From assembly GCA_003313425.1 (NCBI GenBank), contig NHZP01000055.1, forward strand, positions 1 through 64,000: a DNA stretch of 64,000 nucleotides, in the 5' to 3' direction. The notes under the pieces are model-generated. The model was not told where the DNA came from. It made no database searches and saw nothing but the letters and a program-made list of their open reading frames with translations. Made by a program: the position numbers and the translations under genes. The stretch comes from Pseudopyrenochaeta lycopersici (Eukaryota; Ascomycota; Dothideomycetes; Pleosporales; Pseudopyrenochaetaceae). Every line of letters begins with the position of its first letter. Within the stretch, counting starts at the first letter, position 1. Positions 44,993-56,832 of the stretch are shown here, in pieces.

Positions 44993-46996
44993 CAGAATAA
45001 TGCCATTGATGAAGCAGTCCAACTTCTCTATCCCTATGCACCCCGCGAAGGTCAACGCAATGCTCTACAACACCTCATCTACAAGCGGGAGGACCTCATA
45101 CTTATCGCGAAAACTTCATTCGGAAAGAGTATGATCCTACAGGCAGTATCGATCCTGATACGCAAGTCAACCACCGTTGTTGTGTTGCCATTGGATCAGA
45201 TTGGCCAGGAGCAGGCCGAATATATCGCACGTACCGGCGGCACGCCGTGTTTTCTAAACGCAGATACAATCAGTTCAAAGGTCCTCGTGGATATACGGAA
45301 TGGGAAGTATACGCATATCCTTATAAGCCCCGAACTAGCAATCAGTGATAAGTTCCATGTCACGGCAACCAATCCAGCATTCAAGGAACGGCTCCGTCTA
45401 GTGGTCATTGACGAAGCCCATCTTGTGTCACAATGGGGTAGGAACTTCAGAACTGACTACGCACGACTGGGCTGCTTACGCAGCTTATTTGGAAGCCATA
45501 TCCCTTGGTTTGCCTGCTCTGCATCATTGGACAACGAGGCACTCAAGATGCTAAAGAAGGGAGTCGGTTTTAAGGATGATGTCTCCATCATGTGCACATC
45601 AATCGATCGACCGGAGCTAATAATCAGAATTGGCTGGATACCAACAGGATCGCGCCAAAAGGCTTCTGCCTTACGCTTTATACTTGATGACGGTGTTCGA
45701 ACAAACACTGCATCTGCTCCCCTGCCACGAAAAATACCAAAAACAGTCGTTTTCTTCGACTCCAAAAAGGAGGCATACATCGCTATGCAGGAGTGTAGGA
45801 TCTGGTTGCAAGAGAGCGATACCCATAGATATCCAAAGAAGCTTTCTAGAGAGACGATCAAGATTTTCCACCGCAATATAGCCAAGTCCGACAAAAACGC
45901 CATTATTGAAGAGTTCCAGAAGCTATCTGCAGATTCGTCGATACGCGTAATATTTGCCTCAGAAGCACTTGGACTGGGCGTAGATCTACCGGACGTTCGA
46001 CGTATTGTACAGAACGGGTTGCCGAAAGGAGAAGAGCCTGCTATTATGTGGCAGCGAGGCGGTAGAGCTAGTAGGGATGGAGAGGACGGCGAAATAATCC
46101 TCCTAATAGACGGGTGGGTGGAAGGTCCACGAATGACTTCCTCGTTGGCTAGAAAAAAAGGCCTACACAGTAAGTGCCAATCATGCCAGAGCTTGCAGCG
46201 CCTAAATGAAGGTATATTAGCAGACGAACATAACAAAAAAAGGACCTTGACACTTCCTGAGCGCCGTGGTAACCTACCTAACTTCTGGTATATGCTAGCG
46301 AACGAACCCAGCTGCCTCAGAGCACGATTTCTAGATTACTTCGATGAACCACAAGAGTTTCGGGAATATATTCGAAAGAACCGCTGCTGCAGCAATTGTA
46401 ATCCTGACCGTCAGCTCGGTAAGCTAGATAATCACTACCTATACAGTGAGCGTGGTAACAGCCTCAATACTAGACGCAAGGAGGTGCTCGGACTGATAAC
46501 GGCCTGGGCAAAAAATCAAGTACCTGCAGCGTTTCCTAACCCGTCGTTTTGGCCAACAGTCGACTGCTTCATATCGGCAGATCAATTGACGCAGCTAGCC
46601 AAGGACGCACATCTTATTACGAATCTAGATAAGCTACATAATGCTCTTGGGTCATGGTACTTCTTCCAGACCTATGGCGCTGAACTCCTTGCGAATCTAC
46701 AAAGCGCTAGCCGTACAGCGGAAGAAGTTGTATCCCAGGCCTTTAGGAAGGCTAGCAGTCAAACTCAGGCATCCAGCCAAAGCCAAGACGGTAATATCTG
46801 GGTCAACACCGCTACTCCGATATCTATGAACCAGTCAACGTCCCAGGCGTCGACACAATCAATTCCCACTCGCCGACCCCTCGATTTAGTATCTGGAAAT
46901 GTACCTGGTAGCACTCAAAAAAGTTCGAAAACAAGACAAAACGGGGCACACGGTATCTTCGGCGCCAGTGGCTTCTCGAGATCTACCTGCATCTAG
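44993..46996 (+). CDS. RecQ-like superfamily 2 DNA helicase, 5' end replaced
   Basis: An ATP-dependent helicase of the RecQ-like group often found in multicopy or subtelomeric fungal elements. Helicase motifs: the Q-like region PREGQRNAL, Walker A AKTSFGKSM, motif II VIDEAHLVSQWG, motif III FACSASL, motif V FASEALGLGVDLPDVRRIV, motif VI QRGGRASRDGEDG. A Cys-rich segment follows (CQSCQSLQRL and RCCSNCNPDR), then a Gln/Ser-rich tail. The open frame continues upstream to 44681, but that part lies over hAT exon and GGCCGGCC repeats and is not helicase, so the original start has been lost. It is convergent with the DUF6589-type gene. No internal stop in the helicase part. Confidence 0.85.
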   Translation, partial: QNNAIDEAVQLLYPYAPREGQRNALQHLIYKREDLILIAKTSFGKSMILQAVSILIRKSTTVVVLPLDQIGQEQAEYIARTGGTPCFLNADTISSKVLVDIRNGKYTHILISPELAISDKFHVTATNPAFKERLRLVVIDEAHLVSQWGRNFRTDYARLGCLRSLFGSHIPWFACSASLDNEALKMLKKGVGFKDDVSIMCTSIDRPELIIRIGWIPTGSRQKASALRFILDDGVRTNTASAPLPRKIPKTVVFFDSKKEAYIAMQECRIWLQESDTHRYPKKLSRETIKIFHRNIAKSDKNAIIEEFQKLSADSSIRVIFASEALGLGVDLPDVRRIVQNGLPKGEEPAIMWQRGGRASRDGEDGEIILLIDGWVEGPRMTSSLARKKGLHSKCQSCQSLQRLNEGILADEHNKKRTLTLPERRGNLPNFWYMLANEPSCLRARFLDYFDEPQEFREYIRKNRCCSNCNPDRQLGKLDNHYLYSERGNSLNTRRKEVLGLITAWAKNQVPAAFPNPSFWPTVDCFISADQLTQLAKDAHLITNLDKLHNALGSWYFFQTYGAELLANLQSASRTAEEVVSQAFRKASSQTQASSQSQDGNIWVNTATPISMNQSTSQASTQSIPTRRPLDLVSGNVPGSTQKSSKTRQNGAHGIFGASGFSRSTCI

Positions 46997-47417
46997 TTTT
47001 GGCCGCCTGAGAAAGGCACCGAAGAAGCTTGGGGAGTAGCGGGGGCGCTAATTCATACAAAGGGCACCCTGGCTGATCAGGCGAGCTTTCGAGGACCGAC
47101 AGCGAAAGGCAAAGCAGAAGGAGACAGCTATTCAAGCCGTTGCCGCCACCTATGCGAAGCCTCAGTCAACAGACGCTCAGCCGCCTAGGGGGGTTTGAAA
47201 ATAGCAAATCCAACGCCCCCTAAGGAGGGGAAAGGAGAGAATATCATTCGAATAGCCTGATTCAGAGACCCCAATAGCAATATCACCATCTCTTATATCT
47301 GCAAACCAACGATATTGGATAACGACTCCTTTAATAATTATGAATGGAGAACTTACCACGCCGTCGGCGGATATTGATTCGATGATAGAAACCTGCTCCT
47401 GGGTACACTGTCACGCA

Positions 47418-47552
47418 CTACGAAAGGAGTTCCCCGGCTACGCTGCTTGCAAAGTCCTCGTCTGGTGTAGGTAGATCATCAATGAGAGCCAATAGCTCGG
47501 TGTCCCATATCTGGTTTATACCACCAGAAGCATCTGTATCATCGCCCCCCAT
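47418..47552 (-). CDS. Tiny acidic open frame, 44 aa
   Basis: Starts MGGDDTDASGGINQIWD and ends in GELLS. It lies 20 bp past the stop of the DUF6589-type gene on the same strand. The composition is protein-like and acidic, similar to the acidic tail of that gene, so it may be an alternative last exon or an overprinted tail. Unproven. Confidence 0.3.
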   Translation of the reverse strand: MGGDDTDASGGINQIWDTELLALIDDLPTPDEDFASSVAGELLS

Positions 47553-47572
47553 ATATGTATTTCCTCTAGGTG

Positions 47573-50164
47573 TTAGTCGTCAACGTCGTCGTCTAGAGTG
47601 ACAATATCGTCCAACGCAGAAATGGGCGTCGCCGTCGCATTATCAAGGTCTTCTCCCTCCTCCCACTCGCCTTCAACGACTGCGCAGTTGAATCTTTTAA
47701 CCCCGTTGTTTAATAACTTGACCCCTCGCTGCAGGATATCCGTAGGCTGAAATGGAGAGCTCCTTCCACGAGCATGTTTAGTGATTGACCGTGACGCTGC
47801 TATTTGGTAAGCCAGGTAGCGCACCTCCCGACTGGCATCCTTGATCTGGTGCCTAGCGTTGCTGTATTCGCCGAACGCAGCTTCCATGGCGACTTTCAAG
47901 TCGGTACAGTAGCTTGCAGTTAGGGCGGTACGGCGGAAGAGATCAGCAATGTCGATTGTCGATGTCCTTCGTGTTGCCATTAAGACCTTCATCTGGAGGT
48001 TGAAAAACTCGTTCAGCCTATCCATTTCAAACCAACCGTCATCAGTACCGCGTAAATTAACTAGGCCATTTGCCAGAATAGCGTTCTGTAATTCTTTGCT
48101 AGCAGCGACGGTCTGGGTGAGCCAGGTCATGTAGAGTGATAGGAAGGCGTATTTGGACTTATCACTCCCATGAAATAGCAAGCAACATCGCGCTAGCGCT
48201 CGTTTGATGAGGCCCACGTCAGCGTGTTTAATGGCGTATTTAAGCGTCTTGTACGTCTCCATCTGCTGTAGGAACTTTGCATGAGCAGAAAACTCATAGT
48301 CCACAGGCTTGGACTCATCGGGCGACTGCTCCGCAACAGTGAAGATATACTGTCGTATTTGCTCAACCTTGCTGTGGAAAGTGGCGCGGCTGAGCTTTCT
48401 AATATAGTGGTCAACTTGGTTAGGCTGAGAGGCCTGCACGCTCGACGGAAGAAGACGATAGAACAGAGCTGTTATCCTTGCATCGAATGCTCGCGTAGCC
48501 ACCTCCTCTTTGTGATGGAATGGGCTTTTGTGGCCCTGTACACAGCCAAGGTAGTTCTTATTGTGGTAGAGCGTCGACTCCGCTGCGGCTTGCTCAGACC
48601 CAGAGTACGTATCATGGATCATATCCATGTAGTTGGTACGCCAGTGAAACAATCCAGGCACAGGTAGAAGCCAATTGTATTTGTCGTATGGAAGCGTTGC
48701 CTCCTGACGCTCCTTCTGAACTGTACGGATCAAGGAAACTGTCTTCTGATCACCATAGACTAGGTGTAGTCGCCCACCGAAGCCATCGGCACGGTCGTAC
48801 CCTAGTTGCTCGGTAAATACTTTGTCAATAACGCTGTATGTTCCGTTTATTGTGCCCTCGTTCTCTAAAATGGGGCCTAGACCGTAGTGAGGTGTTTTGC
48901 GCGGAGGGAGACGCTCAATTGATGGAAGCTCTGGACAATCTGTAAGGGTAACTTGTTTTTTTGTCTGTTCAAGGTTGTGATCGGTGAACAACCCTTCCAC
49001 AGCTTCACGGTGTGTGTAGCGGATGGCCTCAGCAATCCAGAAACGCTGACAGCCGCGAAGGATTTCATCATCCTGATTGCCGGGTGCTAGATAAATGTCA
49101 CAAGGATCAAGTGCCACTTCTGGGCGTAGCATTGACTTGTGGAGGCCTTCAGCAGGTATACCGTGACCAATACAGAGCTTCCCAGTGGTAGCGGATACGT
49201 GCTTTGCAGGTTCGCGTAGCGTCTGGTGACGAACATTCTGGTTATAGTCGAAATTATCCCAGGAAATAATGATTTCATTGCGGTGGTTTTTCGCTAGGCT
49301 GGTAATCAGTTTCTACTTAAGTTAGTCGCTGGGCAGTACTCTTTAGGGGCAGGCTAGGTACGTGAGAGGGACGATACTTTTCCGATATCAGCTAATTCGC
49401 CATGTCTACTGTTGATTACTCCATAGCTTAACGTAACGCCCAGCCCAGCAAGGACGTTGAGAGTGCGCCGCTTAACCCCCATCGAATGTAAATGTAACCC
49501 GAGCAACATGGGAAGGTTGTTGCATTTCCTTGGAGCGCGGGCATGTGCCATGATAGAGCTGATCATAACTATGTGGCCCTGGTATTCGATCACGGTGTCA
49601 CGGCGGCGCGCGCTGTTGCTCCATAAGCCCCGCAAGCAGACTCCAGAGCTCCGGTGCTGCCTTTTGTACCCGCTCAGCCAAGGCAAGTATGTCCAGTTGA
49701 GCGATGTCCTTCTCAGATTCGAACTCCCCCATGCCAACCTCGGGTTTCCCCAATGCGTTAAGCTCAGTGCGTAGCCGTGTGATCAGATTCGTGTTCCCCA
49801 CATTTCGAATATCTTCCGAAGCGCGCGACAGTTGTTCAACCACCTCTTTCCGCTTATATATTGCATCTGATAGTGCCTTCGCCCGAGCTGAACACTTCAT
49901 ACCATACTTTTTGGTCGGCTGGGCAGTGACCAGATGGTATATTAAGTCTTTGATCGACCATCGGTGCTTTTCATTCAGCTCATACAGCACCATATCAACT
50001 CTCTCGCGCGCGCTTAGGCCTTTGACGTATCGTGTCGGCTTGTTAGGGTCAATGACGCGCCGTTTTCTGGCTGGAGAGGTCGCACCAACCTGGATGGGGG
50101 TTGGACTTCGCCGCGGGCGACGTCTCGACGCAGGGGCCGAATTCGGCGATTTTGACGTCATCAT
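47573..50164 (-). CDS. DUF6589-type protein, RNase-H-like candidate transposase, one frameshift
   Basis: Exon 1 is 50164-49378 and exon 2 is 49312-47573; the 65-bp intron (GTATCG, branch CTAAC, AGTAG) joins ADIGK to KLITSLAK in phase. About 841 aa if the single frame break in the GC-rich run near 49600-49615 is ignored. The N-terminus is basic (residues 1-45), then a helical region (ERVDMVLYELNEKHRWSIKD). Features recalled for fungal DUF6589 proteins follow: MAHARAPRKCNNLPMLLG, IISWDNFDYNQNVRHQTL, LHLVYGDQKTVSLIR, PGLFHWRTNYMDM and a late NEFFNLQMK. The Asp residues in WDNFD and YGDQK and the Glu of NEFF are candidate catalytic residues of an RNase-H fold (inference). The C-terminus is acidic. 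The pairing with a helicase suggests a mobile element. Confidence 0.7.
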
Positions 50165-50283
50165 CTTATTCTCGGAGGCCAGTTTAACGGTCCTACAACA
50201 TGTTAGAGCTTAATCTAAAGTTGTGGTGGCGTAGGATATACTTGACCAAAGTTCGGATATTTATATGGGGAGTGCATTCGCTG

Positions 50284-50357
50284 CTCAGACTATAGATTAG
50301 GTAGCAGACCAGAATGGTCTAGCGCGCCTTGGCGCACACGTGAATCTATAGTCTGAG
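50284..50357. repeat. 74-bp inverted-repeat block upstream of the DUF6589-type gene
   Basis: The arms 50284-50298 and 50343-50357 are perfect 15-bp inverted repeats (CTCAGACTATAGATT). A second small inverted repeat (GACC-AGAAT-GGTC) sits inside. It lies 120 bp 5' of the gene start. It could be a minute MITE or one terminus of the helicase/DUF6589 element. Confidence 0.8.
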
Positions 50358-50377
50358 GGAACTGAGGTAAGTTAACA

Positions 50378-51923
50378 CTAGGATTGATGGTGATTATGTA
50401 ATTTGCTAACGATTTGCTCAGCCTGTTTGTCAAGCTCTTGTTGTAAACGGGCGAGCGCTGATCGATTTGCACCAGCGATGTCTTCACCTTGCAAAGACTC
50501 GGAACTCGAAGAAATTCGAAGTGTGCTAATAGCCCGAAAAATACTGTACAGCTGGGTGTCTAGTGTTCTTATGACTAATCGTTCGGGTTCCACAGCTTCC
50601 CGTTCGCAACGTCTGGCTTCTTCGGCTTTATCCATGATCATGACTTTGCTTGGAAGAAGCAAGCGCGATACCATAAGAGCAGCAGCGGTCACCAAGATTG
50701 CTCCTGAGATAGCATGAAGGGAGCCCAAGATTGGCTGGAGGATAGACCACAAGCCAAGCAACAAGGGTTATGACGTTAATGTTGAGACGACCGGTCTCTC
50801 TCCGGATTTTACGGATCTGGATGCTACTTTCAGAGTCTTCTTTAAGATTCTTAAGGACTTCCTGAGACCGTTCTATGGCTTGAGGTACAGAAATAGTCTC
50901 GTCTTCCGTGTCTGGTGAGTCAGATGAGCCTATATGCGTCACAAACTCACAATGTCTGACTGCTTGACTTGTGCGTACCTTCCAGGTGCCAAGAGAAATC
51001 TTTGAACATCTTCTTACGCTCGAGGACTGTCGGACTGTAGCTAAAGGACCTGACAGCGGAATTCGCAGCATGGTAGAGAATGTCAGATACCTGCTCCCAT
51101 TCGGGTTCGACGGCACTTGCAAACTTGCAAATAGTTCTATGACTACGGTTAAGGAAAATCGTGACCTCTTGCAGATCAGTCAGACCGAGGATGGCCGAGT
51201 CTTTGTGAACAATCTTGCTTGGTCAGATCTATACTCTGGATGGATAAGAACGGGTCAAGACCTACGATGCCGAGGTTCCCCTCCGACAGCGTCTCGCAAA
51301 AGCTGAAAAAGAGAAGAGGTTCGAACTTGGCATTCAGCATCTCATTGTATGCCAAACCTGACTCGACGCTACTCAGAAACGAGTCGTTCGGTTGACATGA
51401 AGATATTCTGGCGAAGTAAGCAGCGATTCTGCACCACGTTGCATGCTTTGATCCTCCGTGAGGAACGGCAAAGAAGACGATACCGAAAGTGATGGTCGAG
51501 ATCATAGCATATGTCCCATCGCCACGGCATGCCGTTGTAAGAGCCTCTTTGACAAGGATACCGCCTATGCTATGCGCAATGAAGATGATGGGCCGGGAAT
51601 TATTAGTCTGTTCGCAGATCACACACATTAGCATCTCTATCCTACATCGGCAATTTCCACAAAGACTAGCAAACCTTCCGTTTTGCCTAAAGACAATGAA
51701 GTATGTTCTTGGCCTGCTCTTCTACGCCAGCAGACGACATCTTAAACGCAACATTGGCATTATATTGGTACGCTAGGATTCTTGCATACGGGATTCGCGA
51801 GGGAAGAAGATCTCTAAGCCAGTTCGTTCCAGAATCCTTATCAGTCCAAGTATTATCTGCATGGCCGTCATTGTTCTCCAAGTTCATTCCATGTACGGCG
51901 ACAATACTTATCAAGGTAAGCAC
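50378..51923 (-). pseudogene. SesB-like alpha/beta hydrolase with C-terminal coiled coil, broken
   Basis: The N-terminal part reads as an alpha/beta hydrolase of the kind found alone or fused to fungal NLR proteins: VAVHGMNLE...TWTDKDSGTNWLRDLLP, then RPIIFIAHSIGGILVKEAL with the nucleophile Ser in AHSIGG, and ITFGIVFFAVPHGG. Introns of 67 bp (51608-51674) and 52 bp (51214-51265) restore phase. Breaks: a TAG in exon 1 (51687-51689), where a Gln is expected, and a frame change near 50760, before a hydrophobic segment (ISGAILVTAAALMVSRLLL) and a coiled coil (RLQQELDKQAEQIVSKL). The upstream first exon was not found. It is divergent from the intact dynamin-like gene. Confidence 0.65.
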
Positions 51924-52139
51924 GGGAGCGGTGGGAGAAGCATGCGTACTGACTCGAGCGTTGCATTCGATGGAGAGGCGATCGGTTTAAGCCAGTTTGT
52001 ATTTGGTGCTACCGCGGCTTGGGAAGACTACTCCGTGGCAATTGTTAGGTTTCTCGTATGGCACTACTTACTGTTTATGAACAGACTCACCATATTTGCG
52101 CTTAAAAAGCCTAAAGCTCACTATTTCAGACGTTGAAAG

Positions 52140-53733
52140 TCTGGCAGTGCAGTAAGGCTAGAATGAGTTGAAGCTCCAAGCTAAGGAGAGCTGTAGCTCA
52201 TCTGACCCCGCCCGTGGCGGTGTCCTCATGCAGTGCGGCGCTTAGGAGTCCAAGCCACAAGCGCCAAGCAACACTCAGCACCCGCATCCTCATGAAAAAG
52301 ACGATGAGCCTGACCGTGAAAGAATAGCTTATAAGGGATGAATAAGTAAGTTACAGTATCATACGCCACTAAACGCAAGCATGTCTTCTGCAGACTTGTT
52401 AACAATCAACTTGAATCAAATTAATTGATTGAGTTGAGTTGATTGAGTTCAGATTGAGTTTGTGATAGAGGCTACTACTCCTAGTATTCTACCTCCACGC
52501 GACGCTCGCAGCGTAGGCCTGCGTCGTGACGAACTCGATTAGCGCGATCACTCCTTTAGCGTCATTCTGCGTGAACGCAACATCAACTGTAGCAGCGGCG
52601 ATCGGCGGACCAAGTTATTGACACGCTACCCAGGGACGCTAGCTTCATGAATTCATATTGATGGCTGCTCAACCGTAACGGCGGAAGACAGTGGGCAAGG
52701 GCATGGGACGGGCATGCATGGAAGCGAGGCAACCATCGGCTGTGCGCTAGTCTCTACAAATCGCGCAAATGGCAATTCACCCCAGAATCTGATGCAGATC
52801 ACTGGAAGCATGCAGCCATCAGCGCGTCACCGATAACTGCAACTAATTTACTTCGGTGTGTCATATTCATGTGCACAGGTTGTTAGCTTGCAGAATCAAC
52901 AAAGCGTTTGTGGTTTGGCTAATCGCCAGAGGTGCAAATCACTAGCAGGGTTGTGTTTCGATTCCGATGGTAAAGATATTGGCAAGTACGGTCCCCTGTT
53001 CTCAACAAAGCGTGTAGAGTCTGCATGATTTTCTAGAGCCAAAACAGCCAGGATAGCTGTGTCCAGAGGTGATTAAGATCGTTATGAGGGGACTAAAAAT
53101 TAATACTTATACTGTAAAAGCAACCGTCGATCATTTCAATCTCTAGCCGGTACGGGTCTTGTGAGACGAGGTGTGCCATGCGGCTGTACCAGCATTGATC
53201 ACAAAATACGGGTGGAGTACCTGAGAAGCGGGACAGCTTGACTAGTGAGGATTCTATGATAGTCTTCATTAACGTGGTACTGGTCGATACATGTCCACTA
53301 TCGGCAGGTTTCCCATTGGCGCATGGTTTTTTGCTGGGAAGAACTACCTTACTACTTCATTGCCTGCGCATTAGGCGGCGGCTCGTAACGGCGCATTCGA
53401 ATTTTGTCCAGGCCGTTCAAAAGTCTTACTTGCCGCGGCCAAGAATTCGAGAATTAGTGACTTACCACACTCCCAGGGAGCCAGCCAATCGATAGAGACC
53501 TAAGCATGACAGAGACATGACCCTTGATTTTGATGTGCTTACAAATTCTCGCAGCTGTTAGTATCTCCACACAGCCCGGGGTGCATGAAATACACAAATA
53601 GTATCAGATCTTCATCTGCACGCGGTCCGGCCACAATGGACCTTAGCTCCTGGAGGTTGAGTACATATGAAGTGAAGGTTACAAAGCTTCAGCCTGGCAT
53701 TTGACCTATGCTTCATTTGCAATTCCCTTCACG
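52140..53733. other. Intergenic between hydrolase and dynamin-like genes
   Basis: No gene is supported. 52405-52460 is a short run of TTGATTGAG-like simple repeats. The last 200 bp should hold the promoter of the dynamin-like gene. Confidence 0.5.
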
Positions 53734-56030
53734 ATGACTGTTGATATACTCATATCAAGGCCAACCCATCTAGCAAGCCCGGCTTTGCTGCGTAAAATAG
53801 ACCAACTTCGCGAGAAAAATGTTGGACAACATGTTCCACTTCCGCAGGTAAACTTCCACGGTCCCACCATTACTTTCTTGGTTAAGCTGCATATAGCTTG
53901 TTGTTGTCGGTGATCAAAGCACTGGTAAATCGTCTCTTCTCGAAAGCTTAACCGGCATCCCATTTCCTCGCAATCTGGAGCTTTGTACACGTTATGCGAC
54001 ACAAATAACATCCCGCCGTGACCCTGAATCTCGAGTGGATATTAGTATCATCGCCGGTCCTCATGCATCTGATGAACACAAGAGACTTGTCGCCAGTTAT
54101 CATCCGAAAATTCCATCTACGGAGAATTTTCGCTCCCAGTTCCCAGAGGTTCTGAAGGAGGTAGGTTTGATTACAAGTGCACTTTATAGCCCGTTATAAT
54201 CACCGACTATGGGAACAGGCAAATACTCGAATGGGGATCCGAACTGACCTTGCTCTAGGTGAAGGGACTGTTTTCAGTGAGGACATCTTGAAGATCGAGA
54301 TATGTGGTCCTGATGAGGACTACCTCACAGTAATTGACGTACCGGGCATTTTCCGCAACCCGACTGAGGGAGTTACGACTAGAGCCGATATTCAGCTTGT
54401 CCAAAACATGGTGAGAGGCTATATCAAGCATAGTCGTACGATCATCCTCGCGGTTCTCCCGAGCAATGTCGACATCGCCACTCAGGAAATCCTTACAATT
54501 GCTGAGGATTTTGATAAGAGCGGAGAGCGCACCTTAGGCGTATTAACGAAGCCAGATTTAGTGACAGAGCAAAGTGCGCAAGCCAACGTTTGCAGTCTCG
54601 TGATAGGAAAGAAGAGGCCGCTCACACTCGGATACTACATCGTCCGAAGCCGCGGTGCGGATGATGACGATACCTTTGATCGTTCGAAAGCGGAAAGCAT
54701 GTTTCTAGAGACACCCTGGAACACATTGCCAAAGGAACGTCTGGGCGCAGTGGCTTTGAAAGCACGACTAAGTGAACTGTTGGGCCAGATTACCAGGAAG
54801 GAATTTCCGGAGCTCCGAAAAGAGGTTAGCAAGCAACTATCCGACTGCCAGGCAACATTGGAAGGACTCGGTCCAGCGCGCCAAACAGAGAAAGAGCAGC
54901 GATTGTTCCTAAGTAGCCTAGCACGGCGTTTTCAGGATCTGGTAGATGCTGCTTTGACTGCGCAGTACTCCTATCATGAAATCTTCGATGAAGTAGAGCC
55001 CAGACTCATTACATATGTGGCCAATCTCACTGAAACGTTCGGCTACAACTTCGAGCGGAAGGCGCATGTCCGTCATTTTGAGACGACTGCGTCGAAGGGT
55101 GACGACGAATGGGACACGAATGATGAAGATGACCTCTCGGAAGACGCACATGCTCACGAAAGGGCCAATTTCCTTGAGGGTATCGACCTTGACGAGTACA
55201 GCGCCCTTGAAAACATCATCAGCAAGGACAGCGATATCGACGACCCTAAGGGCGGCATCACGAGATGGACCGAAAAGCTTTACCTGCAATCTCGTGGTGT
55301 AGACTTGGGCACTTTCAGTGGAACTATTCTTTCTAGCGCCTTCAAGGAGCAGTCGAGTAAATGGCCTTCTATAGCGAAAATGTATGTCAGCCATGTCATA
55401 GTGGTCATCCACCGTTTTATGGCAATTGCTCTGGACGCACTTTGTGCGGATGTACATGTCCGAGAGGAGATATGGTCTTCAATTCTCGACGAAGTGCTTA
55501 CGAGATACAAAGCGGCATTAGATCAAGCAATGTTCCTTGTATCCCTGGAGAGAGGAAAAAGACCATACACTGTAAACCACTACTTCAGCGACAATCTCCA
55601 GATTGCACGCGGGAACCGGAAGGCCGCTATGTTGAAAGCAAAGTCTCGACAAGAGGTCAAGAGAGGGTTTAACAATTCCGCCCACGCCTCTGACAATCTC
55701 ATCGTTGATCTCGACGATGTTAGAAGGACGACCAGAAACAAAAGTAACGTCGAGCAAGTCAAGGAAGAAATCCACGACATCTTGTGGTCTTATTACAAGG
55801 TTGCGAGAAAACGGTTCGTCGACAATGTCTACCAACAAGCGGTCGATCACTGCTTGCTGACTGGACCCACGAGCCCTCTTGCTGTATTTACGCAGGAATG
55901 GGTGATCGAGTTAGATACTGAACAGCTAGAGATGATCGCAGGGGAATCATCGATTACGAAGCAACAGCGGCTGACTTTACTGAAGAAAGTTGAGGATTTA
56001 GAGATTGCGCTGCGCATTTTGAGACACTGA
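53734..56030 (+). CDS. Dynamin-like (Mx-like) large GTPase, 729 aa
   Basis: A membrane-remodelling-type GTPase of the fungal dynamin-related group. The model is join(53734..53847, 53897..54160, 54219..56030); introns of 49 and 58 bp keep phase. GTPase motifs: P-loop GDQSTGKSS (43-51), switch Thr in LCTRYATQI, G3 DVPGIF (166-171), G4 TKPD (236-239), and RSRGADDDD as the G5-region neighbour. A middle/stalk region follows (LFLSSLARRFQDLVDAALTAQY), with an acidic insert (WDTNDEDDLSEDAH, about 400-420), and a C-terminal GTPase-effector-type helix (DILWSYYKVARKRFVDNVYQQ). No transmembrane or PH domain is seen. Such fungal Mx-like genes are often multicopy and accessory. The role is unknown. Nearby transposons and the broken hydrolase mark an unstable locus. 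Confidence 0.88.
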
Positions 56031-56427
56031 CAGGGCATTGTTGCGTTTGTGAGATTGCTCAGCGGCACCAACATAGTTAGTGTTTGAAGTATTTCTTGGC
56101 CTGCTCATTTATCATTTGGATACTGTCATCAGTTGGCTGTTCTCTTATCAGCGTGAGGCTTGTTGCAGCCCAGAATGCTAGCACAAATTAAATGACTACG
56201 ACAGGTGCGCATCCAAAAGAGGTATAACGTTACCCTCTGCAGTGAAATTCGTGAGCGCAGGATGGCTTGCACCAAAAGAGATTAGCTTACTATTACCAGC
56301 TTAGACGATAGCTAGGGGTTCGGCTTGGGCCAGCTAAGCCAAGATGAGACGGTTCTCGTCGATAACCGCAAGGCATCATATACTAGGCCGTATCTAGGGG
56401 CGACAGGAACGAGGAGTAGGCCGTAGG

Positions 56428-56832
56428 GTGGGTAGCCATCGGCTGCTTATTATTGACGGTCACGAGAGCCATAAGTCTTTTGCCTTCCAGGATCTTTGTG
56501 AGGAAAGCAAGATTATTACCCTCTGCATGCCTCCACACTCGTCGCATATCCTGCAACTGCTTGATGTTGGGTGTTTTTCGCCGTTAAAGCGGGCGTACGG
56601 GAAAGAGATCAGAGGCTTGGCAAACAGTCACATCGACTATATCGACAAGAAGACATTCCTAGCTTCCTTCAACGAAGTATTTAGCGGCGCTTTTTCAAAT
56701 GAAAATATCCAATCAAGCTTCCTAGTGACTGGGTCAGTCCCACACCACCCAGAGGCTGTGTTGTCAAAGCCTGAAGTGAAGCCTCGCACGCCGACACCTC
56801 CTGTACCAGGGAACTACTGGATGGAGCCCTAA
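56428..56832 (+). pseudogene. Fragment of a pogo/Fot1 transposase
   Basis: Contains only the last part of a DDE_1 core: RLLIIDGHESHKSF and LQLLDVGCFSPLKRAYG, which hold the second and third catalytic Asp positions. It is closer to the dead pogo element at 36.8 kb than to the intact one. Upstream coding is unrecognisable. Non-functional. Confidence 0.8.
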
